Positions 52,638 to 64,000 of a stretch of DNA of 64,000 nt are shown in pieces. This DNA is from Halicephalobus mephisto. Its lineage: Eukaryota > Nematoda > Chromadorea > Rhabditida > Panagrolaimidae. Position numbers and translations under genes: made by a program. The notes below the pieces were generated by a model. That model made no database searches. It saw only the letters and a list, made by a program, of their open reading frames with translations, and was not told the origin of the DNA. The stretch spans positions 549,371-613,370 of the forward strand of contig SWDT01000092.1 of NCBI GenBank assembly GCA_009193035.1, read 5' to 3'. Each line of letters starts with the position of its first letter. Position 1 is the stretch's first letter.

Positions 52638-53264
52638 TTTTTTGATTTAACAGAGGAGAATCTTGTACGATCCAACACGATTAATCGCTCTTAACTAAAT
52701 AACTACTTTGAAGTGAGTTTCTTACGAAAATGAAATTCTAACGTAATTCAAACTTATGCAAATTACTTCATCATTAATCAATTCTCTCGATTTGGATATT
52801 GTTCCGATAGAACATTGATCAAATTTTGAAAAATTAATTCAGTTCTTTAAACAAGTACTCACTTGCAGAAATTAGCATTTGGCAGTTATGAAAAGTGACG
52901 TCTTTGTTCATGTTGAAATCCTGCCTAAATTACCATTCTTTCCTTTTCAATTGCCTCAATACCTCGCTTTCTGTTGTTATTTCGGTTTTTTCTGTCTTTA
53001 TTATTTCGTTTATTTTTAGCGTTTTATTGATTAAAATACTTATTATTTATTATTTAATTTTTTCATATGTAAGATTTTCCGACTTGTTTGACATTACTTC
53101 CTCATAACTTTACTTTGTTTTTACCAAGTATAATGAATCCTTTTTCTGTTTTTGAATCTCTTCGTTTGGGATTAGTTTGTTTATTATTTTTTGATTCTTG
53201 AAAGATGAAATGTTTTTCAGAAACAGATTGTGTAAATCTTCTTTTTCAGAAAACACGATCAGTA
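52638..53264. other. Divergent promoter interval between the LRR gene and NAP1
   Basis: 627 bp, very AT-rich, with T-runs from about 52970. A tttttcag acceptor at about 53243-53249, 15 bases before the NAP1 ATG, suits trans-splicing. No gene. Confidence 0.5.
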
Positions 53265-54299
53265 ATGGATGATCCTTCTCCTCTGAGCGATAAGACTAGT
53301 GACAAACAGTATTGTAATAACTTCGGTCTGAATATTCCTTATCTTACTCGAGAAGAAGCTCTCTATGTTCGTGCCGCTAAGCAACTCGAACTTGAAGTCA
53401 CTATGATCGATATGCAATTTTACTACGAAGTCCTTGCTCTTCGTGTGAAATTTCAAGACAAATTAAAAGTTATTCACGAAAAAGTTGGTTTTTTAGATTC
53501 TTGATTGTAAATGTGAAAAATCTGATTTCAGCGTGCCAGGTTCATTTCTGGTGAAATCCCGGTCAACGAAGACGATATCAAGTGCAGTTCTCTCATTTAC
53601 ATGCATGACCACCCTGAGGTTGTTTTTACTTCTTCGTCCGGTAGTTGAAAGTGTGTCCTTCAGTGTGTTGTTGACAACCTCGAGCAAGTTCCAGGAAGCA
53701 AGGGAATCCCCAAGTTTTGGCTGAATGTCCTCCTGAACTGTCTCGTCACCGACTCCATGATCGAGGACCACGATGTTTGTGTCCTTGAACACTTGGTCAA
53801 CATTGAATCCACTGTTCATATGAATCCTCCCGGATTCAGTCTTCGTTTTACTTTCGATTTTAACGAATACTTCGAGCCTAATGTCCTTGAAAAACAGTAT
53901 TTTTACAAGATAACTCCATCTACTGAACCTCCGTATTTGTTCGACGGACCTATTCTCGAGAAATGCACTGCAACTGAGATTCACTGGAAGAAAAACAAAA
54001 ATCCTACGATCAAGTTGATCAAACGCAAACAGAAAAACATCAGAACTAAGAAGAGTCGTCTTGTTACCAAACGCGTTCATCAGGACAGTTTCTTCCATTT
54101 CTTCAGGTCGGAGTTAAACTCCAAAGTCGCTGAAGTTGATCACCATATTGCTATTTTCTTCCGTGACGAAATCATTCCTCATGCCACGATCTATTATACT
54201 GGTGAGCAAGCTGAACATCGTCGTTTCAACAAAGACTATGACGAAAACTCCTTAGATGGATACAGAACTGATGAAAATCTTACTGAAGATGAAATTTAA
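53265..54299 (+). CDS. nap-1: Nucleosome assembly protein 1 (NAP1)
   Basis: A histone H2A-H2B chaperone shuttling between cytoplasm and nucleus. Three exons (53265-53483, 53532-53618, 53664-54299) give 313 residues. NAP1 features in order: the long dimerisation helix (EVTMIDMQFYYEVLALRVKFQDKL), KGIPKFWLNVLLN, FSLRFTFDFNEYFEPNVLEKQY, TEIHWKKNKNPTIK, and the conserved DSFFHFF then VDHHIAIFFRDEIIPHATIYYTGE. The C-terminal acidic tail is short (ENLTEDEI), less acidic than in yeast or vertebrate NAP1, which may weaken histone binding. Confidence 0.95.
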
Positions 54300-55026
54300 T
54301 TTAATGAGCCCTTTTAACAGTGAATATAGTTTAGTTTGTGCTAGGATAAAAATAGGAAGAATATCACTGATCTTCACTCAACAATAAGACACAGACGAAC
54401 GATTGTGTCTTACAACTGCAAAAAACAACCAAAGGTCTCACTCTAGTCCTACAGTATCCTACGGTCCCTGATATTCAGGCTGTCTGTTCGGGTGCTTTTT
54501 TCAGTGTAGTTCCTGTCCCAACAGTTTGGTTATCTCCGGAATTATTTGATTAAGGAGAAAATTCATTTCTGTGTATTTTTACTATAAAAAACGAAATTTT
54601 TAACAAAATCGACACTAGATTTCATCAACTATATGGTTTTCTGTGTGCAAATCCCTAGCAAAAATTGGATTAATTTTTGTTTAATTAGACGCTGCAGACA
54701 CTTATTTGCCCGGGTTTCTAAATGCACAGACTCTACTTTGATGTCAAAGTTCCACGCCCTTATTCGGATACCAAGAAAAAAGTAAAACTGGGCAGAGTAA
54801 AATATTCCGTTTTGTGAAACAAATGAACTCCCGCCACAAAGCCACGACTATAATAAGCTCTCCCTTCCCCCAGGGGTAATTAAGAATTAACGTCGAAAAT
54901 TAAAAAAGCTACGTGCGTCCTAAAAGGATTCATGATTGAAAAAGCAAACCTTCATCTGGCTCGGAGTGTGTGAATTTGTTTCTAAAAACGAGATTTAAAA
55001 GATTTAAGTCCAATTTCCTGCTACTT
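54300..55026. other. Intergenic region downstream of NAP1
   Basis: About 730 bp, AT-rich, including the NAP1 3' UTR. No gene or repeat apart from the MITE copies that follow. Confidence 0.45.
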
Positions 55027-55175
55027 ACAAAAAACGTAATTTTTAATTTCGTAAAAATTGCGAAATGTAGCACAATCATCACATTTTTATGAATATTTGG
55101 CATTTGTGACGAAAATTGGAACTTAATAGTGACGATTTGTATTTGTTACTGAACTAAAAGTTACGTTTTTTGTGT
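55027..55175 (-). mobile_element. MITE family B, copy 2
   Basis: 149 bp with ends ACAAAAAACGTAATTTTT and the inverse of ACACAAAAAACGTAACTTTT. Reverse orientation relative to copies 1 and 4. Shares GCGAAATGTAGCACAATCAT with copy 3 exactly. Confidence 0.8.
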
Positions 55176-55267
55176 TGATATCGATGGATTGTATATGATA
55201 TATGGATACATTAAAACGGCTTTGATATATAAGATATATTATATCCAATGTATAGTTCCATTAAATT

Positions 55268-55414
55268 CACAAAAAAATAACTTTTCTCTTTGTGAAAATT
55301 GCGAAATGTAGCACAATCATCATGTTTCATAAATATTTGGCATTTGTGACGAAAATTGGAACTTAATAGTGACGATTTGCGTTTATTACGGATCAAAAAT
55401 TACGTTTTTTGTGT
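55268..55414 (-). mobile_element. MITE family B, copy 3
   Basis: 147 bp, in direct orientation with copy 2 and only 92 bp from it. The inner parts of copies 2 and 3 are almost identical (GAAAATTGGAACTTAATAGT), so they may derive from a local duplication. The left terminus is more diverged (CACAAAAAAATAAC). Confidence 0.78.
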
Positions 55415-55629
55415 TCTTCCTTCAGTCTGAGTATTTGAAAATGGATAAATCTTCAAACTACTTTTATAAGCTAAATCTGTTGTTCATGTTTTAGAATCGT
55501 CATGAGTCTTTAAAATACGTCTTTATTTTTATCTAGCAGATTTAACAATTTCATTTTAACGCAGTTCTTTTTAATACATGCATTTTTGGAATGGCACTTG
55601 ACGCGAAAAACAATTTCAACAAGTCATGA

Positions 55630-57994
55630 CTACAGCGACAGTACACCGCGATATGGTCCTTGCATCTTCAAGTACTGAAACGTCAGTTTTAGTCTTAATC
55701 GGTTGCGAAAAATCTTACTTGAATGACCAGAGATGGTCCTCCTTCCGTGATATCGTGGGGGATCTGCGACAATGGACATCTCTCGATGGACATGATCTCC
55801 AGAGAAGAGCAGAGTGCAAGTTCGAAAGGGAGATTATGCAGATTTGCGTTGTCGTTCAGATAGAGACTCTTCAAGTTCTCCAAATGACCTATCTCCTCCG
55901 GGATAAAAGTCAGCATGTTCTCTCCAACACGCAGATCACTTAGATTTTGGAGGTTTCTAGAAATTCTAATAAGATAAACAACTTCAAAAAGTCCTTACCC
56001 GATAGTTCTGGGCAAACTGGAGAGCTTGTTGGATTGCACCCAGAGTTTCGTCAATGAAGTCAAGAAGCCAATGTCACTAGGAATCGCTTCTAACTCATTC
56101 TCTTCCAAATCCAGCTCCCGTAGTTTTTTCAGTGACCCGATCTGCGAAGGTAACTTTCGCAATCTGTTCGTACTCAGCACCAAAATCTCCAAGTTAACCA
56201 ATTTGTCTATTTCCACTGGCAACTCTGTCAATTCATTGTTGGAGATGTTTAATTCCGTCAAAGAAGTCCAAGACCCAAAATCTGCAGCGAAATTGATTAA
56301 AATTCATTCAAACTAAAAATACTTACCAAGTGGAAGCGAAGTAAGCTCATTTTCTTTTAAATTGAGTTTGGTTAATTCGGTGGCCTTTGAAAAGATGCCA
56401 AAGGGAATCTTGGAAATGGAATTGTGCTCCACATTCACAGTCTGAAAAAAAGATCCTTAATTGAAGTTGTAAAATGGGCTTACCACGGCGTTTTCGAACT
56501 GATTCGGACCTCCATAGGGGAAACTCGTGAGTTGATTCCTACTAAGATTAATTGTTTTCAAATTAGGGAGGGCGGCTAGGATTCCCTCTGGCAGTGAATG
56601 GAGCTTATTTGACTCGACGATGAATTCATCGAGTAAGATGCAGTTACAAAGAGAGCTCGGAAGCACAGTAATCTGATTGTAACGGATGCCTAATCTCTTC
56701 AAATTGACCAAGTCTCCCATCGTAGAGGGAAGTGACTGGAGTTCATTGTGCTGGAGATCAAGCTGAGTCAACTGAACACAATCCCCGATTTCAGAAGGTA
56801 GAGTTTTCAAGTGATTTGCAGAAAGTAGTAAAATGGACAACGAATTCAACCGTCCAATCTCCTTCGGAAGAGCGGCAATCTTGTTTTCTCTCAAGTCCAC
56901 CATCTTGAGCTTCTGGAGCTTGCCAATATCCGGGGAAATGTGGGAAATTTTGTTATAACGAAGCCATAAAGTCTCCAAAGATTCCAAACTAAATATAACT
57001 GTGGGTATTTGCTGAAATAAAACCATTAAATATTGCGAGATTCGGAAACCTCACCTCGCAGAGCTTGTTGTGTCTCAAATCCAAGGTACACAGATGCTTC
57101 AAGTTTGAAAGAGTATCGGGAAGACTAGACAGGTTGTTCTCCGACAATCCGAGTAGTTTCAAGTTTACCAAACTTCCAATTTCCGGAGGCAGTGTTGAGA
57201 GCTTGTTTTTGTACAAGAATAACTCCGTCAACTGAGTCAAGTCCTTAATGCTTTGGGGAATTGCAGTCAGGTCAGAGGAATTCAGATCCAGTCTGTGGTC
57301 GTTGTTGTCTTTGCATCTCTGGAGTTCTCTGCTGACATCCTGAAAACCAATTTTTAAAAATGATAAACAACATCGGACCAGTCAATAGAGTAATGTTTAT
57401 TTTCGAACGAGATCCTCACCCTTCTTTGTTTGTCGTCTTGAGTGTTCATCAAGGTTTTCTCATGAAGAGAACTCCTATACTTGCCCCTAGCAAAGTTCGT
57501 AAATCTCCCGATGATGGCACTGGGAGATTTGCTTCTAGTTGTGGTTGCAGCATTGGGGGAATTCCCACTAGTCCCTCCGTTACTAGACTTCGCACAAGGT
57601 CGGAACTCGAAATCCGTGCTACCACTAGGCGGGATGCCGCTAGAAAAGGATTCCGGCGAATTGCCGTTCGTCGAAGGCTGCATGGGAGATTTCGCTCTCG
57701 ATAACGAGTGATGTCTTCGCTTCGAATAGGAACCGGTTCGGAGTTTCTCGATCTCACTTTTATCTACTGCTTTGAAGGGATTCCAAATGGAAACTTTCTT
57801 TCGTTCCGTTCTAGCAGTCTCGGAAGGACAAAATAGGGCTTTCTGGAAACAGAGAGTAAGGGTATCGGGCAGTCGAGTAGAGGTCCCAGCAATCAAGTTC
57901 AAAGCAGCGGTATTTACTGGAATGTAGGTGGGAGATGCTTCAGCTGTCCCAAAGTCGTTAGGAGGTGGTTTCCGACCACGTAACGACTTGGACA
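55630..57994 (-). CDS. soc-2: SHOC2/SUR-8 leucine-rich-repeat Ras-Raf scaffold (N-terminus incomplete)
   Basis: SHOC2 forms a complex with MRAS and PP1C that dephosphorylates RAF and promotes ERK signalling. Exons traced: about 57994-57420, 57339-57055, 57011-56484, 56441-56327, 56281-55999, 55956-55719 and 55674-55630. A disordered Ser/Arg/Pro-rich N-terminus ([15 protein letters not shown]) precedes about 20 regular LRRs (for example [20 protein letters not shown]). The C-terminus is diagnostic: [16 protein letters not shown]. The first exon has no ATG at its left end in this frame; the first in-frame ATG is near 57683, so upstream exons are likely. The exons at 59718-61088 are candidates but I could not match phases with a good acceptor. 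Confidence 0.93.
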
Positions 57995-59717
57995 AACGGC
58001 CTCGTTGTCTGTCCAGATTTTTAATTAATAAACAAAAACTGATTTCAATTCACCGGTATCAAATAAGTCACCCAGTACTCTGGATGAACACCGAAGAAAT
58101 AAAATCAGAATCACACTAAAATCAACAGGTATTTAGAACAGAGAAATCAAACAACTCGCAAAGTCGGATAAATCCAGGAAGAACAATGAAAATCCCAGCA
58201 GATCGGACGGGAAGGAACGGTTCAAGGAGACAGCTTGAGTGGAAAACAAAGCGGATGAGTGATTATTGATTTTTATTAACGGGTGAGACAAGTAGAGGTC
58301 CTTTCCACAATAGACATTCTCAAATTCAATTAAAATAATTCTTGGTCAAAAAACGGGTTTGTGTGAAAATTGCGTTACTTTTCGGTTAATTGATAATCGA
58401 TCGAATCGACTGATTTTTCTCGAAGAATGCACCTTTGAAAAACTCGGTCACAGAGAAACTTTTGTTGACTGACTCGGACGAGTTATTGATGAAATTTAAA
58501 ATATCAAATACTGCAAAAGAAATAAATGTAACAATGCAATGGATATCCCTTCACAAGACATGGACTAACAAAAAGGGACAATTGTGTTAAAAATGGTGAC
58601 TCTCTGAAGCAAGAGGACAGAAAAACCGATTTTGGCATGCGCCCCGCTCCGGCCTTCTCATGTAAGCTGTACTTGGGACTTCAAATATTGCGATATTGTC
58701 GTTGTTAAAAGCAAACACTGTTCAAAATTGTAAAAACGGAACTCAGACTAGCCCAAAATGGAAAATAAACGCTATCAGAAAAAGTTCATCTTTGAATTGT
58801 GAAATATCGACAACGCATCCTCGTGGAATTGAAAATAATTAGATAAGAATTCAAATTGCCATTGACGACTATTGGCATGGAACAAGAAGCAAAGCTGTGC
58901 AAAACTCAATCAAAAACTTCTCGCATTGCGGTTGTCGAATTCAATTTTTCATGCAAGGGAGAGAAGACAACGAGATGAAGAGTGGATCCTTTCGTTTCCC
59001 TTCTTCATTTTATTACATTTTCCAAGTTTCGGGAAAAGCAATGACCTTGGGACAATGTCAAGGGGTTTGGACATTTTGAGAAGAAATTTTTTTCATTTTA
59101 ACAACGAAAATTGTGATAAAAATGATAAGCAAATTTCAAAAGCACTTTACTGGCACTCAGAAGAATAAAAACACGAAGGAATGCCACAAGGCACCGACGT
59201 CGTTCACTTCTATCATTCATCATGCAGAAAAGGACAAGGCGCTCCCTGATGAGCCATAAACTATATGTTCTCGATCCCTTGGGCAAATATTAAAAAGTTC
59301 ATTGATTATTCAAAAATAAAAATACGCAAGAATGGATGAAATTTATAAAATTGCTTTTTTCCAAAAATAATTTTAGAAATTTCTGGAATTATGAAATCTG
59401 GAACTAGGAACGGGCCCAAACAAATTGTGTCCTCGACCGACATCGCGAGGATCACAACGAGCAGCTGTTTGAGTTAACTGGGCAGTCTAAAGTGTGAATA
59501 AGCGAGATCTGGCCATTATATCCCGAGACACAGATCCAACAGAGACCGAGACAAATGTCGCTGCTGGCATTTAGTCAAAGGTCGACTGCTTCGAATTAAA
59601 CACTAATTTGACCGAGGGCCAATCTCCCAATTAGTCGAGGGAAAACAAACATTCAAAGAATGCCATTCCTCATTTCCGTCACTCTAATTGACTGATCCTG
59701 AGAAAAATTAAACTTAC
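57995..59717. other. Probable intron or intergenic region upstream of SHOC2
   Basis: About 1.7 kb with no recognised exon. Either a long first intron of SHOC2 or intergenic DNA. A frame at 58872-59168 (+) has no supporting motif. Possible SHOC2 acceptors lie at about 58007 (gacag) and 57987 (ccaag). Confidence 0.4.
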
Positions 59718-61088
59718 CAGTTTTCTCGGAGTTTTTTTCTGTTTTCCTTTGATGCCGGTAAAGTGAGTTTTTTCTGACTGATCGACGACAGTCACCCGTT
59801 TGGCGGAATCCGGAACATTCATAGACATATTGCTTCGAGGAGATTTTGTGTTTTCAGAAGACCTCTGAAATGTAAAAGTAAATAAGGAAAAAACAACCAA
59901 ATTAGTAATTGTTTTTCGACTAAGACTACCTCACTAGGAAGAAAATTATCTCGACTAACAGTATTTCCTCTTTCGCTCAGACATCCTTCGTTGATCACAC
60001 TACTAGTACGACTGCATTTGCGTGACATTGAACTCTCGGAAACACCAGAAACAGGAAGAGAAAATCGACGACGTGACGATGCATAAAGATTGGTGATGAA
60101 ATTTATTGGACCTCTTCTGGAGTAGGACCAGCCATTGTTCCTATAAGAACTCGACGGACAGCAGTTCTGATGAGAATTCGAAGAGGACGCTCGTGGTTGG
60201 TCACTTGAAAACCGACGAAACCAAGTAGAAGTCGTCATCATTATCTGAGGGAACAAGCTTTATAAAAACGCATGAACGGACATGGGACAAAGTAAAAACA
60301 ACAGTGGTTAGCCGCAAAATTGCCCGGTTCCAAGTTGGTCAATAAAAAGCTCGCAAATGAATCGGAATTTAATTACGTCTAAATGGAATTGAAAGGAGAC
60401 AAAACTCTTAAAGGGTCAATGTAGTAACTGCAAAAAGTAAAAGTGTTGATATCCATGTAACGAAAGAAGCAAAACTGTCTCCGTCAGACTCGATGGTTAC
60501 TCGTTTCGGATTTCAGCTGGAGTCCGTTTGGTTGTTGGAAAAACTAGCTCTAGGAAGCTTGTTTCCAAAAAAGGAAAAGATATCGTGTAGCAATGAAACA
60601 AGATTTCTATCAGCCCAGACTGGGCCTAGCGAGACGATAAAACTGTTGTCATAGGAACCACCCCAGGACTTTCTCTTGATGACACTTATTTTTTCTTCTT
60701 AAGCCAGTATTTTAGTATTAAATTTACTCACCGTTATCCTCACCCATCTGAGATTGGAATCGACTGGACTGACTTCAGAAACTGTAGCAGTAACGACTGT
60801 TGACGGTCCTGGTTCTTTACTGCAATGGGAAATTTCGCTCGGTGTCGATGACAGGATGTGTTCCACCACCGCACTTCCATTTTGATTACTGATTTGTGTT
60901 GATTGTCTTCGTCTTTCTCGAGGGACTCGCAAACAACAGATACTGAACATTTGAGCGCAATCACAGAGTCTGCTGGGAGCTCGTTTAGCAGATGAGAGAG
61001 TAGGTGAAGTCAAGGGGGTGTGGGAAGGGGTTAAGCAGATCGAACCCCTGGGTAACACGATCTGTGAGACTTTGGAATTTTCATTCAT
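59718..61088 (-). CDS. Three-exon Ser/Arg-rich coding segment; SHOC2 5' exons or a separate gene
   Basis: Minus-strand exons 61088-60732, 60244-59930 and 59864-59718 join in phase 0 with GT-AG introns and encode about 273 residues. The start ATG is preceded by a TTTCAG acceptor about 30 bases upstream. The protein is Ser/Arg-rich and probably disordered (RSSENTKSPRSN, CSRTSSV, a KGKQKKTPRK basic patch near the end), with a Cys-rich patch early on (RLCDCAQMFSICC). The last exon ends in a clean donor (CTG then GTAAG), so more coding sequence follows downstream; the only gene there is SHOC2. I cannot decide between a long SHOC2 isoform and a separate gene. Confidence 0.5.
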
Positions 61089-61159
61089 TGTACCATAGGA
61101 GTCATGACCCTGTATTGACGGCTGAAATGCAGAACTTTAATCAACGATTCCTATTTTCG

Positions 61160-61318
61160 ACACACAAAAAACGTAACTTTTGGCACAATAACAAACGCAA
61201 GTCGTCACTATTAAGTTCCAATTCTCGTCACAAATGTCAAATATTCATGGAAAATGTGACATAATCGTCACATTTCGCAATTGTTAAGGAGCTAAAAGTT
61301 ACGTTTCTTTTCGTGTGT
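61160..61318 (+). mobile_element. MITE family B, copy 4
   Basis: 159 bp with inverted ends ACACACAAAAAACGTAACTTTT and the inverse of ACACACGAAAAGAAACGTAA. Same orientation as copy 1. Inner block TAAGTTCCAATTCTCGTCAC matches copies 2 and 3 in reverse. It lies about 70 bp upstream of the start of the three-exon gene, so it sits in a promoter region. Confidence 0.8.
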
Positions 61319-63095
61319 ATATACTGCATAAAAAGTAGACATCGATCCAAAAATTAAGTGACGTTTGAATCATAGGTTGTTTTTGTGGGAGAACAAAAAC
61401 AAATTTTCAATGAAAACTTTGGTACTCGTAAAATAGAAAAAGAAGAATGCTCAAAAAGGGACTGAGCGTTCTCTCAGATTGATGAAATATTAATAAGCTC
61501 CCAGTCGTGAATATGCGCTACAATTGACTTTTGTCAATAAAAGTAACATTCCAAGTGGCACACTACTGGTTGAATTAATATGAAGTCATGTACTAGGGAA
61601 GCCAATCGGGGGAAACTGATATCATTAACAGTCGCATTTGTGCAAATGTCAATACCAAGAAATCTGACAAAGACACTTTATAAAACTCGAGATCTCAAAC
61701 AAATTATGTCCAGAGGCCCTTCAGAGGACATATAGTAAAATAGAAAACCGAGCTGCTTAAGAAAGTGTGCGCGGAAAACTAGCATTCTACTTATGCCCTA
61801 AAGCTTCTGACTGGTTTCTGGACTTCCTCCGGAGGCACAACGAAGCGCTTTTAGCACCACACAAATAAATGCAAGCAAGACAGTTTGTTTCGTCTTCCTA
61901 AAACGTCGTCAGTCATTTAAAGAAACCGTGAAAGCCGACGGCTTTGCAGTCCCAGAAGTATTTGAATTGAATGCGTCGAAAATTGTGGCCAAGAAATGTG
62001 AAAAAAGACCAGAATTCAGTCTCAAAACTTTTTGACTTTTGTGTTCAGCTTATAAAAAAGTAAGAAAGGAAGTTGGCAAGATTGAAAAAATCATTCTCTC
62101 TAAATCCACTTTGAGCTGAATAATCCGACGTATTGGCTTCTCTCACAAAGGTCGGCAATTTAATGCAAGTCCGCTCAACTCCATTAATAGAAAGGTGAAA
62201 AGTCAGGTATTGTGGGAATTTTATTGCACAAAAACATCTCAAGAGTGATAAAGCTTTGCATTTGGACAAAAAATACAATATCATACTGTACTTCGTATTC
62301 GAGGAAATGCAAGTGACTAGAAGTATTTAGCACAGTGATGAACTACGTCATCGACGTGATTAGTGATGAATCACTAGGCGGCTGAACTTTTCAAACTCCG
62401 TTCTGACCGAATTACATTTTTCAAACACGTCTACAAGCGACCTCACACTCCTTGCTTCGTCGTCAGTAGTATATATATGGCGTTTCTAGGATATCCACCT
62501 ACCCACCAAACCATCAACTCATTTTTACCCCTTTTTGACCCTAAAATACGCAAAAAACCTCAAAAATGTCATAAAATAGTAATTTTTGAAGCAATCCATG
62601 CTCTAATTTTACAGGACACCCAAAACCCATTCCATTCAAATTGCAAAAAAGACTCATTTTTAGGCAAATTTACAGTCAATTATGTATTAAACCAACCACA
62701 ATTTCAAGTGAAAATCACCAAAAACAACCATACTCAATCCGGGAAAACTCTAGGACACCCAATGAATTGGAAGGCGCATCAACTGTTTTTGTGTCTTTTA
62801 ACCAGGATTCAAAGCAGCGCGCTTTTTTCTTGTTTTGGCGTTATGGAACAAATGTTTTCCATTTTTCTTACAGCCATCCTTTTCTACTTTTATTGCAATT
62901 TGAGTAATACGCGGTTGGTATTTTAAGGGATAACCGTTATTTTGGGAATAAATTGATTTTCGATAAATCTGTTCTCCCAAGTTTCACCAGTCTTTCGCAC
63001 TTTAACTTCAAATATTTCAATTTATAGTCTTCACATTTCTACACATCATTTCAATTCTTTTCTAAGCATATTTGTTTTCAGATTCAAGTCAAAAC
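61319..63095. other. AT-rich intergenic region, no gene called
   Basis: About 1.8 kb. Overlapping plus frames at 62477-62926 look like AT-rich chance frames. A TTTTCAG acceptor at about 63075-63081 stands 14 bases before the next gene's ATG. Confidence 0.4.
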
Positions 63096-64000
63096 ATGCA
63101 GTTGGAGCTCCATTTGCTTGATCACGAGGAAAAGGTGCATGACGATAGAGATTTGACTTTCAATGATGAAGTTTGTTCTCTAATTAGCTTTCAAAAAAGT
63201 TTGTCTAATTTAGGCGACTGTTGATCAGCTGAGAGACAAGGTGAAGTCTCTTTTTTACATTGATCACGAGTGTCAGGAGTTGTTCTTCAATGGTGCTAGA
63301 CTTCGCCGTGGTACGCTGAGAGATGCCGGCGTAACGGACGGAAAGATCGTAGTTGTGGTAAGTTAAATCTTTCGTTTTTCACTATTTCTGAAAATGTTTT
63401 GTGAGCCATGCCTATCAGAGCTATTTCCCGGTCACTTCCAGGACGGGCGGGAACGGGAAAATTTATTTTTATAGCTGCACTATTCGGCCATAGTTTTCGA
63501 TATTTACTGTTAGATTTCGTTTGTGGCTAGAATGAATTTTAAAATTGTTTTTAATAATACTGTCTTATTAATGGCTAAAGCGAAATTTTTAGAAACACGC
63601 TCTCCTGAAGAACTGGTCGATTTATTTGGAGCAAGTCGACAAAATAAGAAAACTTACTACGTCTGGTGCGACAAGTCGAAGGAAAGATATGGCTCTCAGA
63701 GATCGGGAACTGTTATCACCGCTTAATAGTTCAGGATTCTTCGTCGTCTATCCTGACTTTCTCGGCAAACGCGACGAAATCGACAGCGAGATTAATTTTC
63801 TGGTTTATAACACCAAAAAATACATGTGTCGTTCTCTCACCACATACTTTGGCTCGCTTTTTGCTGGTCACACATTGAAAGTTATTGAGAAGTCGAAAAA
63901 AGCAGACGGTATACAGGTAAATGCTTCTTCTCTAAATTATTCGAATGCGCTTGGTTTTTTAGCTGGGATATTTTGTATTTGTGGAGAACGCGGAAAATCA
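63096..64000 (+). CDS. 5' part of a ubiquitin-like-domain protein, cut by the window end
   Basis: Exons 63096-63170, 63214-63357, about 63513-63546, 63593-63916, and the start of another at 63963. Residues 1-75 form a ubiquitin-like fold (ELHLLDHEEKVHDDRDL, then ATVDQLRDKVKSLFYID, ELFFNGARLRRGTLRDAGVTDGKIVVV). The rest is predicted soluble (WSIYLEQVDKIRKLT, GFFVVYPDFLGKRDEID) with no domain I can name. The intron 63547-63592 is needed to connect the frames; reading through gives a premature stop. The family is unidentified; UBL-containing quality-control or splicing proteins are possible. Confidence 0.65.

Noticed and set aside
62477..62926. Coding gene of 149 codons
   Set aside because: AT-rich with overlapping frames of similar length, no splice signals and no motif.

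Overview
The window reads as a nuclear contig from a nematode, probably a free-living clade V rhabditid-type worm. Evidence: many genes broken by 40-60 bp introns with TTTNCAG-like acceptors; TTTCAG-type sites a few bases upstream of start codons (spliced-leader acceptors); a nematode-type Clc-like claudin; a thioredoxin reductase ending Gly-Cys-Sec-Gly with a SECIS element; and tightly packed same-strand genes that look like an operon. From memory, several C. elegans homologues (gex-2, soc-2, nap-1, trxr-1, efn-4) sit on chromosome IV, so this may be the equivalent linkage block. All gene models are manual: splice sites were chosen so that reading phase and family motifs both agree.

Layout. 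0-9 kb: 3' part of an unknown Ser-rich gene, an S28 (prolyl-carboxypeptidase-like) secreted peptidase with a MITE in its second intron, a 655-bp foldback element, and a peptide-type GPCR. 9-17 kb is gene-poor: a second MITE copy, a decayed Helitron helicase, an ATT microsatellite and some unassigned open frames. 17-23 kb: a GPI-type ephrin with a 1.6-kb first intron, a Pro/Ala/Tyr repeat secreted protein, and a two-saposin-domain protein. 24-28 kb: three minus-strand genes about 200 bp apart (SENP8/Ulp protease, UQCC2, selenoprotein thioredoxin reductase), a candidate operon. 29-37 kb: VGLL4-like Hippo cofactor, RAB3GAP1, threonine aldolase, a single HMG-box protein. 37-39 kb holds long unexplained open frames. 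39-50 kb is dense: WIPI3/4 (EPG-6-like), methylthioribose-1-phosphate isomerase, Clc-like tetraspan protein, beta-1,3-glucuronyltransferase, BolA, and CYFIP (GEX-2). 50-64 kb: an LRR/coiled-coil protein, NAP1, SHOC2/SUR-8, an upstream three-exon gene or SHOC2 5' exons, and a ubiquitin-like-domain gene running off the end.

Most genes are conserved eukaryotic housekeeping or signalling genes. The less expected observations are the Sec-UGA/SECIS pair, two GC-AG introns in nearby genes, two MITE families (one with clear 5-bp target duplications), two convergent gene pairs whose stop codons are only 38 bp apart, and a 19-bp hairpin in one 3' UTR. I found no clearly new multi-gene system.
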